From: Candidatus Bathyarchaeota archaeon
Lineage (GTDB): Archaea > Thermoproteota > Bathyarchaeia > 40CM-2-53-6
Direction: 5' to 3'
NCBI GenBank assembly: GCA_005882955.1
Contig: VBBB01000048.1
Coordinates: forward strand, 473-6,168
Length of the DNA: 5,696 nt
Shown piece by piece: positions 1 to 5,696 of this stretch. Below the pieces are notes generated by a model. The model was not told where the DNA came from, did no database searches, and saw nothing but the letters and a program-made list of their open reading frames with translations. Within the stretch, counting starts at the first letter, position 1, and each line of letters opens with the position of its first letter. The translations under genes were made by a program, and so were the position numbers.

Positions 1-1123
1 ACCATCTTGGATCCGTGAGATGCTGGACAAATTTGTGGAGGGGGCGAACAGCGAAATCATCGTAGTCAAGGACGACACTAAGGCCCTCACTTCCCAGTGT
101 TTTTGCTTCAGCAAGGAGTTCCTGGGCGAGTTCGAGAGGAGTGTCCTCAATGATTCCCTTGTTCGGATATATGCTTCCTAAAGATTGAAGTCTGAGAGAA
201 CCTTTCAGCGTGAATCTCGTGAGGTCGATCCCATGCCGAGAAAGGCCTTCCCTGACAATTGTCTCATCGTCATGATGGAAGTAGATCACTCGGTTGTGTT
301 GACTCACTCCGTCTATGATGTACTTGGAGATTGGGCCAAATTTCTCGGTGCCTGGACCATGGATCAATATTGTCTGGTTGGAGTGGGATGTTGTTGGCGA
401 AGACTCAAGTGATGGTACAACCCCGAGGAATGATTTTAGAAAGGTAGGTTTCCGAAAGGCTCGAACCGCAACAACTATCAAGGCTACGGAAAGTAGATTC
501 GTTGATCCTCGAATACTATAACCGAGAAATGCTAAGGCCATGCCAATGAGCAGGATTACGCTGATTGCACCGAAGGCTGAGGCGATGATTCTTAGAGCTT
601 GTCGAACTTCCCTGTCCTTGAATCTTGATCGGAGTCGAGAAAGTACCGCTAGGGGGTAGAGTGTGAAAGCGGTCACGAGTACCACTCCTATGCCTAGCAG
701 TATTGGCCCTAGGTTTGCTGAGGGAAGTGTAACACCTTCAAGGACATAGGTTACCTGGTTAGAGGGATCAGTGAGGATTGCTGAAGGGACAGTCCATCCG
801 GCGACGATACCAAGAACCATGGGCACGAGATATAATGCGTAGATGAGGAATATCGGTCGAAGGGGGCTAGACAGAATCCTCTTCAAAGAGAAAGGTTCCG
901 GATACAAGTATAGTCTGGTCGAGACAAAGCCCCAAAGGATCGCGATCAGAACCCCAGACGTTATGAGAGCCTGAGTTGCGAATCTCATCCATGAGAGATC
1001 AGAAGAAAGGATGAAGACTAGGTCCGAAGCAGGAAATGAAAGGAATGCAAGATAAATGGCCACGAAATAGATCTTGTAAGATTGAAAATACGATAACGGA
1101 TCCTTGACCAAAGAACGTATCAT
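1..1123 (-). CDS. Membrane protein with C-terminal MEDS/KaiC-like sensory domain (partial, C-terminus beyond left edge)
   Basis: The reading frame is open from an ATG at 1123 to the left edge, giving 374 visible residues with no stop, so the C-terminus is missing. Residues 18-221 hold about six hydrophobic segments (roughly 18-40, 48-67, 90-110, 139-160, 176-201, 208-221), with a basic loop at 162-175. A short polar linker (235-250) leads to a soluble domain from 251. That domain opens with TILIHGPGTEKFG, which resembles the KaiC/RecA P-loop but lacks the glycine before the lysine and the Ser/Thr after it. A helix, VIYFHHDDE (279-287), GLSRHGID (293-300) and a Walker-B-like VVLDY (350-354) follow. 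This order matches KaiC-like ATPases and the related MEDS (methanogen/methylotroph DcmR sensory) domain. I infer a membrane-bound sensor or signalling protein that probably does not hydrolyse ATP; ligand and partners are unknown. The ATG has no clear ribosome site, and an in-frame stop lies at 1193-1195. It is downstream of the TFB gene on the same strand, 188 bases away. Confidence 0.75.
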   Translation of the reverse strand, partial: MIRSLVKDPLSYFQSYKIYFVAIYLAFLSFPASDLVFILSSDLSWMRFATQALITSGVLIAILWGFVSTRLYLYPEPFSLKRILSSPLRPIFLIYALYLVPMVLGIVAGWTVPSAILTDPSNQVTYVLEGVTLPSANLGPILLGIGVVLVTAFTLYPLAVLSRLRSRFKDREVRQALRIIASAFGAISVILLIGMALAFLGYSIRGSTNLLSVALIVVAVRAFRKPTFLKSFLGVVPSLESSPTTSHSNQTILIHGPGTEKFGPISKYIIDGVSQHNRVIYFHHDDETIVREGLSRHGIDLTRFTLKGSLRLQSLGSIYPNKGIIEDTPLELAQELLAEAKTLGSEGLSVVLDYDDFAVRPLHKFVQHLTDPRW

Positions 1124-1178
1124 TATGGCGTCCGCTAGAATCGTGACGGCGTCTAGAGTAGCGTCTACGTATGGTAGC

Positions 1179-1264
1179 GTGTTCCCTGGCCTCTAGGCAA
1201 GACGTATCCCAGCGTCTCCAGTAGCTGGTGTGATACCCTCCTTGCGAAGGGAACACTATCGCAA
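1179..1264. repeat. Short inverted repeats in the intergenic region
   Basis: A perfect 9-base inverted repeat is visible: GTGTTCCCT at 1179-1187 and AGGGAACAC at 1248-1256, separated by 60 bases. A second one, TTGCGA (1242-1247) with TCGCAA (1259-1264), overlaps its right arm, so the two stems could not form together. A short hairpin CCAG-TAG-CTGG lies at 1218-1228. Nearby are direct repeats GCGTCTA (1149-1155 and 1161-1167) and TGCGAAG (1243-1249 and 1287-1293). The stretch lies between the TFB stop and the start of the membrane sensor gene and has no convincing ORF. It could be a structured leader, a protein-binding site or chance; I cannot tell which. Confidence 0.3.
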
Positions 1265-1280
1265 ACTGGTTTTGAATGAC

Positions 1281-1310
1281 GTTACCTGCGAAGCGATTGG
1301 TAAGTGACAG
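1281..1310 (-). terminator. Possible 3' hairpin just after the TFB stop
   Basis: TTACC (1282-1286) and GGTAA (1299-1303) can pair around a 12-base loop, starting eight bases past the TFB stop codon on the minus strand. There is no strong T-run after it. Archaeal termination depends mainly on T-rich tracts, so this is only a weak candidate. Confidence 0.15.
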
Positions 1311-1311
1311 T

Positions 1312-2364
1312 CTAGGCTACGTCTGGCAGACCTAGGGACTTTGAAGCCGTTTTGAGGTCTCTCATGCGGCTTCGAATAGTGACCTCAGAGACCCCCGCCG
1401 CCTTTGCCAGGTCACGTTGCATGACCATGGAACCGCGTATTCTCGCTGCAAGGTCCAGTGCTGCAGCCGCCAGACCGTCAGGGTCCTTTCCTACATTCAC
1501 CCGTAATCTAATTGCTTCTCGCAGAATTTTTCCAGCAAGCATCTCAGTCTGAGAGTCCGCACCTGCCCGAGAAGCGATCTTTGAGACCCGTTTGAGCGGA
1601 TCTTCAATCGCCATGGTAACGTCCAATGATCGTACTAATGCTCTATAGTAATGGGCCAGCAGCTTGCGGCTCATGCCTGAAGCTTTTGCGATCTCGCTGA
1701 GAGACCGTGGAACGTCTGTAAGTCGGCACGCGGCATAGGTCGATGCTGCCACCATTCCGTTTATCGGGCGTCCTCTGACCAAGCCTTTGTTTAGGGCTCG
1801 ACGGTACATCAAGGCAGCTCGCTCAGTGACAACTTCAGGAAGATTCAGGCGACCGGATAATCCTCTTAGCTGGCTCATGGCGCGAGAAAGGTTTCGGGCC
1901 ATGGATGATCCGGCAGAGGCGCGCAGCTGGGTCCGTCTGAGCCGCCAGAGTTGGAGCCTCTCATCGGCGTTGAGGTTCCGGTTTGAAGCCTGGGCTCTTG
2001 AGATTATGGTGGATAGGTTCTTGTCGAATGCTGAGAATCTTCCAGGGGGACCTGACTGGCTCTCTAGTAGTCCTTCCTCGGTGCGTCGTGGCACTGGTGC
2101 CGCATAATTCTCCGATGGGTCTGACAGTACAAAGCCACAGTTGGTGCAGATGACTTCGCCAGTCTCAGCATCTCTTACAAGGCTGGGGCTTCCACAGTTG
2201 GGGCAGACATAGTGTCCGACCTCGTCTCGGGGTCTGGTCTTCCGGCTGCTCATCATTCGTCCCTGGACGGGATAAGTCTGCTGCGTGGTCTGGGCTGAAC
2301 CGATCTGGTCCTTTTCCGGAGTAACAGTGGAAGTGCCCGCCATCTCTGCCAATCTATATGGCAT
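1312..2364 (-). CDS. tfb: Transcription initiation factor B (TFB, archaeal TFIIB)
   Basis: TFB binds the TBP-TATA complex, contacts the BRE and recruits RNA polymerase for transcription initiation. Numbering here is from the TTG at 2373, which would give 353 residues. A zinc ribbon has paired CPNC (57-60) and CTNC (76-79). The linker motif DKNLSTII is at 117-124, the RNLSRAMSQL helix at 160-169, the first cyclin repeat at about 171-253 (with PRSLSEIAKASG, 222-233), and the second at about 258-348. The second ends in the BRE-recognising helix-turn-helix DLAKAAGVSEVTIRSR (321-336). The usual GPEWRAF-type B-reader sequence after the ribbon is not recognisable. The start is uncertain: TTG 2373, ATG 2364, ATG 2343 or the ATG pair at 2256/2253 are all possible and none has a strong ribosome site. 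Residues 1-50 look disordered and are unlike the short N-terminus of typical TFBs. It may be a paralog rather than the main TFB; that needs the rest of the genome. Confidence 0.93.
   Translation of the reverse strand: MPYRLAEMAGTSTVTPEKDQIGSAQTTQQTYPVQGRMMSSRKTRPRDEVGHYVCPNCGSPSLVRDAETGEVICTNCGFVLSDPSENYAAPVPRRTEEGLLESQSGPPGRFSAFDKNLSTIISRAQASNRNLNADERLQLWRLRRTQLRASAGSSMARNLSRAMSQLRGLSGRLNLPEVVTERAALMYRRALNKGLVRGRPINGMVAASTYAACRLTDVPRSLSEIAKASGMSRKLLAHYYRALVRSLDVTMAIEDPLKRVSKIASRAGADSQTEMLAGKILREAIRLRVNVGKDPDGLAAAALDLAARIRGSMVMQRDLAKAAGVSEVTIRSRMRDLKTASKSLGLPDVA
2354..2361. promoter_or_regulatory. Possible TATA box, near-palindromic, between divergent genes
   Basis: CTATATGG reads CCATATAG on the other strand, so it could serve either direction. 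With the usual archaeal spacing of about 25 bases, transcription would begin near 2380 rightward or near 2331 leftward. That would place the long N-terminal starts of both flanking genes upstream of their own transcripts. No clear BRE is visible on either side. Confidence 0.25.
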
Positions 2365-2373
2365 AGGGCCCAA

Positions 2374-2805
2374 ATGAAGCTTGTTACTGTTTGGAGAAAA
2401 GGGTCAGTTTTGGTCCCCGAATACGTACCCGGCAGGTGCAATATCGGCAGGCGCGGAAGGGCCATACGACTCACCACAGGGCTAGTCTTTATCGCAGTAC
2501 CGATAGTCATCGGCATAACCGTCCTAAAACCGGTCAATCATCTATTGAGTCTAGCTCTGGTCGTCCCTTTTTACGTCGGAATCTTGGCTTGTCTAGAGGG
2601 TTCAATGTCCTTCTGTGTCCTACATGCAGCCAGAGGAACCTACGACCTGAACGAGCCCCATGGATTCGCTTCGAGGAGATCAGGTACCCTGGAGAAGGTC
2701 AGGTCCGAGGACTGGAAGGGACTTGACCGGAGGAAGGCTTCAATGATGCACTTCGAATCTTTGAGCGGCGCCGTTTTGTTGGCTTTGCTACTTGCCTTTT
2801 CCTAG
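2374..2805 (+). CDS. Small membrane protein, DUF2892/YgaP-like
   Basis: A 143-residue protein with three hydrophobic segments (about 33-50, 56-78 and 129-142). CNIGRRGRAIRLTTG (22-36) followed by a membrane segment, then GSMSFCVLHAARG (76-88), resembles the DUF2892 pattern: an N-x-G-x-x-x-R-x-I-R-L opening and a second helix ending in an F-C-x-L-x-A motif. DUF2892 domains occur alone or fused to rhodaneses such as YgaP. Their function is poorly defined and I assign none here. A polar basic loop (about 92-125) and a third helix extend beyond the usual two-helix unit. It is the only plus-strand gene in the window. The ATG at 2374 has no ribosome site; a TTG at 2410, preceded by GGAG (2393) and AGGG (2400), is an alternative that keeps the whole domain. 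The end overlaps the FAD oxidase gene tail to tail by 18 bases. Confidence 0.68.
   Translation: MKLVTVWRKGSVLVPEYVPGRCNIGRRGRAIRLTTGLVFIAVPIVIGITVLKPVNHLLSLALVVPFYVGILACLEGSMSFCVLHAARGTYDLNEPHGFASRRSGTLEKVRSEDWKGLDRRKASMMHFESLSGAVLLALLLAFS
2771..2802 (+). terminator. Possible T-rich termination signal at the end of the small membrane gene
   Basis: The last codons of the plus-strand gene contain several T runs (GTTTTG, GCTTTG, CCTTTT). T-rich tracts on the coding strand act as terminators in many archaea. With the convergent gene overlapping, a terminator would have to lie inside coding sequence. The runs also encode hydrophobic residues, so this may be coincidence. Confidence 0.2.
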
Positions 2806-3951
2806 GTGAGCTCCAACCGTCGTGGGTCTCCTTCGAGAGGGATCGGCGGAGAAATTTTCGATGGGAAAATTTGGCTCCTTGTCGAGGACTAACTCTGATA
2901 GCAGTCTTCCGATTAGAGGCGCAAACTTGAATCCGTGTCCTGAGAAACCATACCCGTATACGACCTCTGGATGATCCGGGTCTCTGTCGAGGACGAAATC
3001 AGAGTTTTCAGTCATATCATAGAGACAGACCTTGGTGTGGACAACTTCCCCATCGGCTAGGTCCGGCACGAACCTGCGACACACATCCCTGCATGCAACG
3101 ATCTGTTCGTCGTCAACGGACCGGTTCGCATTCTCTGGGTCAACTGGATCGTTCAACTCCTTCGGTGAAACCTTGACTCCGTCGATTCCCGCTGTAGGTA
3201 GACCATAGTGTTTGTCCGTGAAGAATACGGGACAGGTTCTCGGGCGAAACAGGTCTAGATTCTTCTGGGGTTTGAAGTAGACGAGCTGTTGTCGGGTCGA
3301 CACCATCGAAGTTAGTCTTGGACTTAGTAGAGTGTTGGACCAAGGGCCAATCGTTAAGACTAGTTTGTCAAATCGCACAATCTCACCGGCAGCGGTTACT
3401 ATTGAGGGGTGCTCCCCGAAGATCAGCCTTGTCGCCTGTTCTTTACGAACCGTAACTCCATGTTTCTGTGTCAAGGAGCTCAGAGCGTAGAGAGCCTTGG
3501 AAGCGAGAAGGACCCCTCCGTGCGGGTCGAAGAATCCTTTCTCCGCTCTGAACTGCGGGAACCGCTTCTCGAGTTCCTCCGCCTCAAGTTGTTCTGCCCG
3601 AAGTTTCAAACGCGATAGCGTTCTGTAGCTGGCTTCGTTGAAGCCGTTCGCGTCCTGATCCTCTCCTTGAAGCATGAGAAGGCCAGTTGGAAGCAGAAGT
3701 TTTTGTCCTGACTCTTCTTCTAGGTTCTTCCAGAGCTTGAGGCTCTCGACTGCCATTCTTGTGTAATGCTCGTCGTTGCCGTACGAGTACCGGAAGACTC
3801 TGTTGACGTCATTGGAGCTGCAATAGTCATTTCCTATGCCGTAACGATCTAGGAGGAGAATCTTGGAATCGCTTGCCTTGATTATCGAGTAGGCGGTCGA
3901 AAGTCCCATGATGCCACCGCCTAGGATGCAAATGTCAGTGTTGATGACCAA
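2788..3951 (-). CDS. FAD-dependent amine/amino-acid oxidase, monomeric sarcosine oxidase (MSOX) family
   Basis: 387 residues, the usual MSOX length. Members oxidise secondary or N-methyl amino acids (sarcosine, N-methyltryptophan, pipecolate) to imines, reducing O2 to H2O2 in the cytoplasm. A Rossmann motif GGGIMG (11-16) is followed by LLLDR (32-36). Arg51 and Arg54 lie in NRVFRYSYG, where MSOX has its substrate- and flavin-site arginines. Lys260 in GVKVS aligns with the oxygen-activating lysine (K265 in Bacillus MSOX). Cys309 in VCLYDMTENSDFVLD aligns with the cysteine that binds FAD covalently (C315). GFSGHGFKF (335-343) is the family's C-terminal FAD motif, with Lys342 matching the carboxylate-binding lysine. 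The active-site histidine four residues after the lysine (H269 in MSOX) is not present; Lys264 stands there. The substrate is therefore probably not sarcosine. The start is TTG; GAGGG lies six bases upstream and no in-frame ATG is near. It follows the APC permease by 37 bases, a likely operon. Confidence 0.9.
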   Translation of the reverse strand: MVINTDICILGGGIMGLSTAYSIIKASDSKILLLDRYGIGNDYCSSNDVNRVFRYSYGNDEHYTRMAVESLKLWKNLEEESGQKLLLPTGLLMLQGEDQDANGFNEASYRTLSRLKLRAEQLEAEELEKRFPQFRAEKGFFDPHGGVLLASKALYALSSLTQKHGVTVRKEQATRLIFGEHPSIVTAAGEIVRFDKLVLTIGPWSNTLLSPRLTSMVSTRQQLVYFKPQKNLDLFRPRTCPVFFTDKHYGLPTAGIDGVKVSPKELNDPVDPENANRSVDDEQIVACRDVCRRFVPDLADGEVVHTKVCLYDMTENSDFVLDRDPDHPEVVYGYGFSGHGFKFAPLIGRLLSELVLDKEPNFPIENFSADPSRRRPTTVGAHLGKGK

Positions 3952-3957
3952 AGGTAG

Positions 3958-3962
3958 CCCTC
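3958..3962 (-). promoter_or_regulatory. Ribosome binding site supporting the TTG start of the oxidase
   Basis: GAGGG on the minus strand, six bases before the TTG at 3951. It is the clearest Shine-Dalgarno sequence in front of any gene here. It supports internal translation of the second cistron in a permease-oxidase transcript. Confidence 0.6.
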
Positions 3963-3988
3963 GGCAGATGGCCTCTAACTCAGACTAT

Positions 3989-5293
3989 CTAACCTTGGAC
4001 CGGCACTTTGCCTTTGGGCTCTAGCGTTACTGGGATGGGCTGAGAACTGCGTCTTCTATAGACAAAGCCAAGCAGTGCGACTGAAAGTCCGATTAGTATC
4101 GGTAGTCGGACGAAGAACACCATGATTATCGAGATCACTAGGGAAATCCACGGAAACAGTCTCTTTGCACCCCTGACTTTGAGGAGTTTGATCCCAGAAC
4201 TCGACCCGATAATGTACACGAGTATTGCGGCGCCGCTGGGGATTAACAGCTCAGTTTCCAAGTCGACGCTGAAAACGTAGAATAGTAGTAGTGTGATCCA
4301 AGATAGTCCGAGCAGCAACATCAGCGATCTGTCTGGGACCTGGGTCTTGATGTTGATGCGGTCAAGTAGCCTCGGTAGTCCTCGGTCCTTGGCAGTTGCG
4401 TAGATGACCCGTGAGATGCCAGTGGTATACGCGTTCACTGTTCCGAATATGATGATTACGGCGAGGATTGCTGTCCCCACTGCGCCGTAGATTCCGAGAG
4501 CGTTCGAGAGCATCACTGCAAAGGGCGCAATGCTTCCCGCAGCGGCGTAGGCTCTAGTTCCTACGGTCGCGACGGCAACCGAGATGTAGAGTAGACCGAT
4601 GACTATGACGCTGAAGAGGATGCTGCGATGGAAATCCCTTTCTGGGTTCTTGAGCTCCTCCGCCACATTAGACACGTTCTCATAGCCCAAATATGACCAG
4701 AAGATCAGGGCGGCGCTTACTCCGATCGGGACGTAGCCGTTGGGGAAGAAGGGAGTGAAATTGGTGGGGGTCACGGATGGTGTGGATGCGACGACCGCAG
4801 TGATCAGGAGTCCTACGATAGCAACTATGACCGCCAGCTGAACTCTGCTGCTGACGACGATTCCTCGATAGTTGACTAAGAATGCTCCGAGTGTTAGAAG
4901 CCCTGCTATCAGGAAGATTTCAGTCCGAGTCAAGGGAAACGCATAAGCTAGGTATGAAGCTGCGATTACCGTTACTACAGGCGCTCCTGTGACGTACCAT
5001 AGGATGAACAGCCAGCCTACCGCGTTCGCTGCTCCTGGACCGAGACTCTCCCTGGCAAAGGAGTAGACTCCTCCTGATTCTGGTCTTCGCGCTGAAAGGC
5101 TTGCAAATGTGTAGGCAAGTGGATAACTGATGATCGATAGTGCGACCCACGCGACGAGAGAGGCAGGCCCAGCTATCTGGGCCGCAAGTCCGGGAAGGAC
5201 CAGGACCCCTGAACCGAGAACCGAACTCATGTAGAGTGCAACGGCATAGCGCATCGTCATTGCCTTGCGGAGAACCGGATTGGATGTCAACAT
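3989..5293 (-). CDS. APC-superfamily amino-acid permease, YjeH-like
   Basis: 434 residues with about twelve hydrophobic segments, the usual APC fold. The unwound first helix carries GSGVLVLPG (27-35), the APC motif that binds the substrate carboxylate and amino groups. The loop after helix 2 carries RRPESGGVYSFAR (69-81), the conserved signature of the superfamily. Helix 6 and the loop after it contain FWSYLGYENVSNVAEELKNPERD (198-220), typical of APC permeases and close to the E. coli YjeH pattern. YjeH exports methionine and branched-chain amino acids, but import is equally possible here; direction and substrate cannot be read from sequence. The ATG at 5293 fits the family's N-terminal length; ATGs at codons 12 and 14 would shorten it to an unusual degree. 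No ribosome site precedes it. The downstream neighbour is the MSOX-family oxidase, so a permeant that is also the oxidase substrate is a reasonable inference. Confidence 0.92.
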   Translation of the reverse strand: MLTSNPVLRKAMTMRYAVALYMSSVLGSGVLVLPGLAAQIAGPASLVAWVALSIISYPLAYTFASLSARRPESGGVYSFARESLGPGAANAVGWLFILWYVTGAPVVTVIAASYLAYAFPLTRTEIFLIAGLLTLGAFLVNYRGIVVSSRVQLAVIVAIVGLLITAVVASTPSVTPTNFTPFFPNGYVPIGVSAALIFWSYLGYENVSNVAEELKNPERDFHRSILFSVIVIGLLYISVAVATVGTRAYAAAGSIAPFAVMLSNALGIYGAVGTAILAVIIIFGTVNAYTTGISRVIYATAKDRGLPRLLDRINIKTQVPDRSLMLLLGLSWITLLLFYVFSVDLETELLIPSGAAILVYIIGSSSGIKLLKVRGAKRLFPWISLVISIIMVFFVRLPILIGLSVALLGFVYRRRSSQPIPVTLEPKGKVPVQG

Positions 5294-5327
5294 GTTCTGG
5301 GGGCGGAGTCTTCGCGGGACTAGCGCG

Positions 5328-5334
5328 TGATAAG
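5328..5334 (-). promoter_or_regulatory. Possible TATA-like element upstream of the permease
   Basis: On the minus strand, CTTATCA lies about 38 bases before the permease ATG, in an otherwise GC-rich 87-base gap. With standard archaeal spacing this would give a leader of about ten bases. The match to a TATA box is poor, so the permease could equally be transcribed from beyond the EamA gene. Confidence 0.2.
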
Positions 5335-5380
5335 CCCTACTCGCTAGATCCTAAGAAACGGATTGACTCATGGATCGCTG

Positions 5381-5696
5381 CTAGTGTTTGCGGGTGGCAA
5401 GCGCGACCCCTGTGAACATCAGGATTCCGCCCAGAACCGTGAGGATGGTCACACCTTCGCCGAGCAATACGATTCCTCCGACTAGACTCACCAACGGGAC
5501 GATATAGAGCTGGATTGAGAGCCTCGACACGGATCGGTTCCCGATAAGCAAGTAGAGGATCACGTTGGCAAGAACCGTGCTCAGAAGCGCTAGGTAGACG
5601 ACTGACAACCAGGTTATCGTGGAGAGTTGTTGGATCTGAGTGACGAAGTTCAAGCTGATTAAAGGTAGTGTGAATGCAGTGCCGATTAGTGCTACC
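5381..5696 (-). CDS. EamA/DMT-superfamily transporter (partial, N-terminus beyond right edge)
   Basis: The frame is open from the right edge to a TAG at 5381-5383, giving 104 visible C-terminal residues; a TTG at 5653 is internal, not the start. The visible part is the second EamA repeat. WLSVVYLALLSTVLANVILY is a helix with the small-residue S-T-x-x-A pattern. It is followed by SIQLYIVPLVSLVGGIVLLGE, with the P-L-x-x-x-x-G-x-x-x-L-G-E signature, and then GGILMFTGVALA. The protein ends in a short basic tail, TRKH. Full-length members have two such repeats and ten helices in about 290-300 residues, so roughly two thirds lie outside the window. They export or import metabolites, amino acids or drugs; the substrate is not predictable. 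It is on the same strand as the permease, 87 bases upstream, and may be co-transcribed with it. Confidence 0.88.
   Translation of the reverse strand, partial: VALIGTAFTLPLISLNFVTQIQQLSTITWLSVVYLALLSTVLANVILYLLIGNRSVSRLSIQLYIVPLVSLVGGIVLLGEGVTILTVLGGILMFTGVALATRKH

Noticed and set aside
185..521. Two overlapping plus-strand ORFs of 68-75 codons
   Set aside because: They lie antisense to the long minus-strand membrane sensor frame, whose translation is coherent across the whole stretch. Their own products show no domain-like pattern.
999..1256. Minus-strand ORF of 85 codons from a GTG at 1256
   Set aside because: It overlaps the start of the membrane sensor gene in another frame. Its product is rich in Arg and Trp without any recognisable motif. 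The AAGGAGGG sequence lies inside it, not before its start.
1124..1311. A tRNA or box C/D small RNA in the intergenic gap
   Set aside because: No cloverleaf with a T-loop GGTTCAA-like sequence and no paired C (TGATGA) and D (CTGA) boxes at the expected spacing were found.
2253..2537. Minus-strand ORF of 94 codons spanning the TFB and membrane-protein starts
   Set aside because: It runs out of frame through the TFB N-terminus and antisense to the plus-strand gene. The product has no domain and is a shadow.
2391..2726. Plus-strand ORF of 111 codons with a CPTC motif
   Set aside because: It is in a different frame from the 143-residue membrane protein. A single CPTC with no partner cysteine pair is not a zinc ribbon.
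5140..5415. Plus-strand ORF of 91 codons opposite the permease start
   Set aside because: It is antisense to the well-supported permease N-terminus, and its composition is low-complexity Arg/Pro/Ser.
5653..5653. TTG at 5653 as the true start of a 90-residue EamA protein
   Set aside because: The frame continues open to the window edge with hydrophobic, EamA-like residues. A 90-residue single half-repeat would be far shorter than the family.

Overview
The window comes from an archaeon. The decisive gene is a transcription factor B (TFB, the archaeal TFIIB) at 1312-2364 on the minus strand, with an N-terminal zinc ribbon and two cyclin-like repeats. Several TTG start candidates and sparse Shine-Dalgarno sequences fit this. 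The base composition is moderate. The gene content (amino-acid permease, covalent-flavin amine oxidase, DMT-type transporter) suggests a heterotrophic or amino-acid-using lineage. Placement within the Thermoproteota is only a guess; nothing here fixes the phylum.

Layout, left to right. (1) 1-1123, minus: the start of a gene running off the left edge. It encodes six predicted membrane segments followed by a soluble domain that resembles MEDS/DcmR sensory domains or a degenerate KaiC-like ATPase. (2) 1124-1311: an intergenic stretch with several short inverted and direct repeats but no gene. (3) 1312-2364, minus: a TFB that keeps its zinc ribbon and cyclin repeats but has an atypical B-reader segment and an N-terminal extension. 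(4) 2374-2805, plus: a small membrane protein resembling DUF2892/YgaP-type membrane domains. It is divergent from the TFB with almost no space between them, and it overlaps the next gene tail to tail by 18 bases. (5) 2788-3951, minus: an FAD-dependent oxidase of the monomeric sarcosine oxidase (MSOX) family with the cysteine used for covalent FAD attachment. (6) 3989-5293, minus: an APC-superfamily amino-acid permease resembling YjeH. (7) 5381-5696, minus: the C-terminal half-domain of an EamA/DMT-family transporter running off the right edge.

The permease and the oxidase probably form a two-gene operon: same strand, 37 bases between them, permease first. The permease would move an amino acid or N-methylated amine across the membrane, and the cytoplasmic oxidase would oxidise it to an imine with release of hydrogen peroxide. 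The EamA gene lies 87 bases upstream on the same strand and could belong to the same unit. The TFB and the small membrane protein share a promoter region. I see no tRNA, rRNA, CRISPR array, insertion sequence or phage gene. The more notable points are the membrane-anchored KaiC/MEDS-like protein, the unusual TFB and the compressed divergent promoter.
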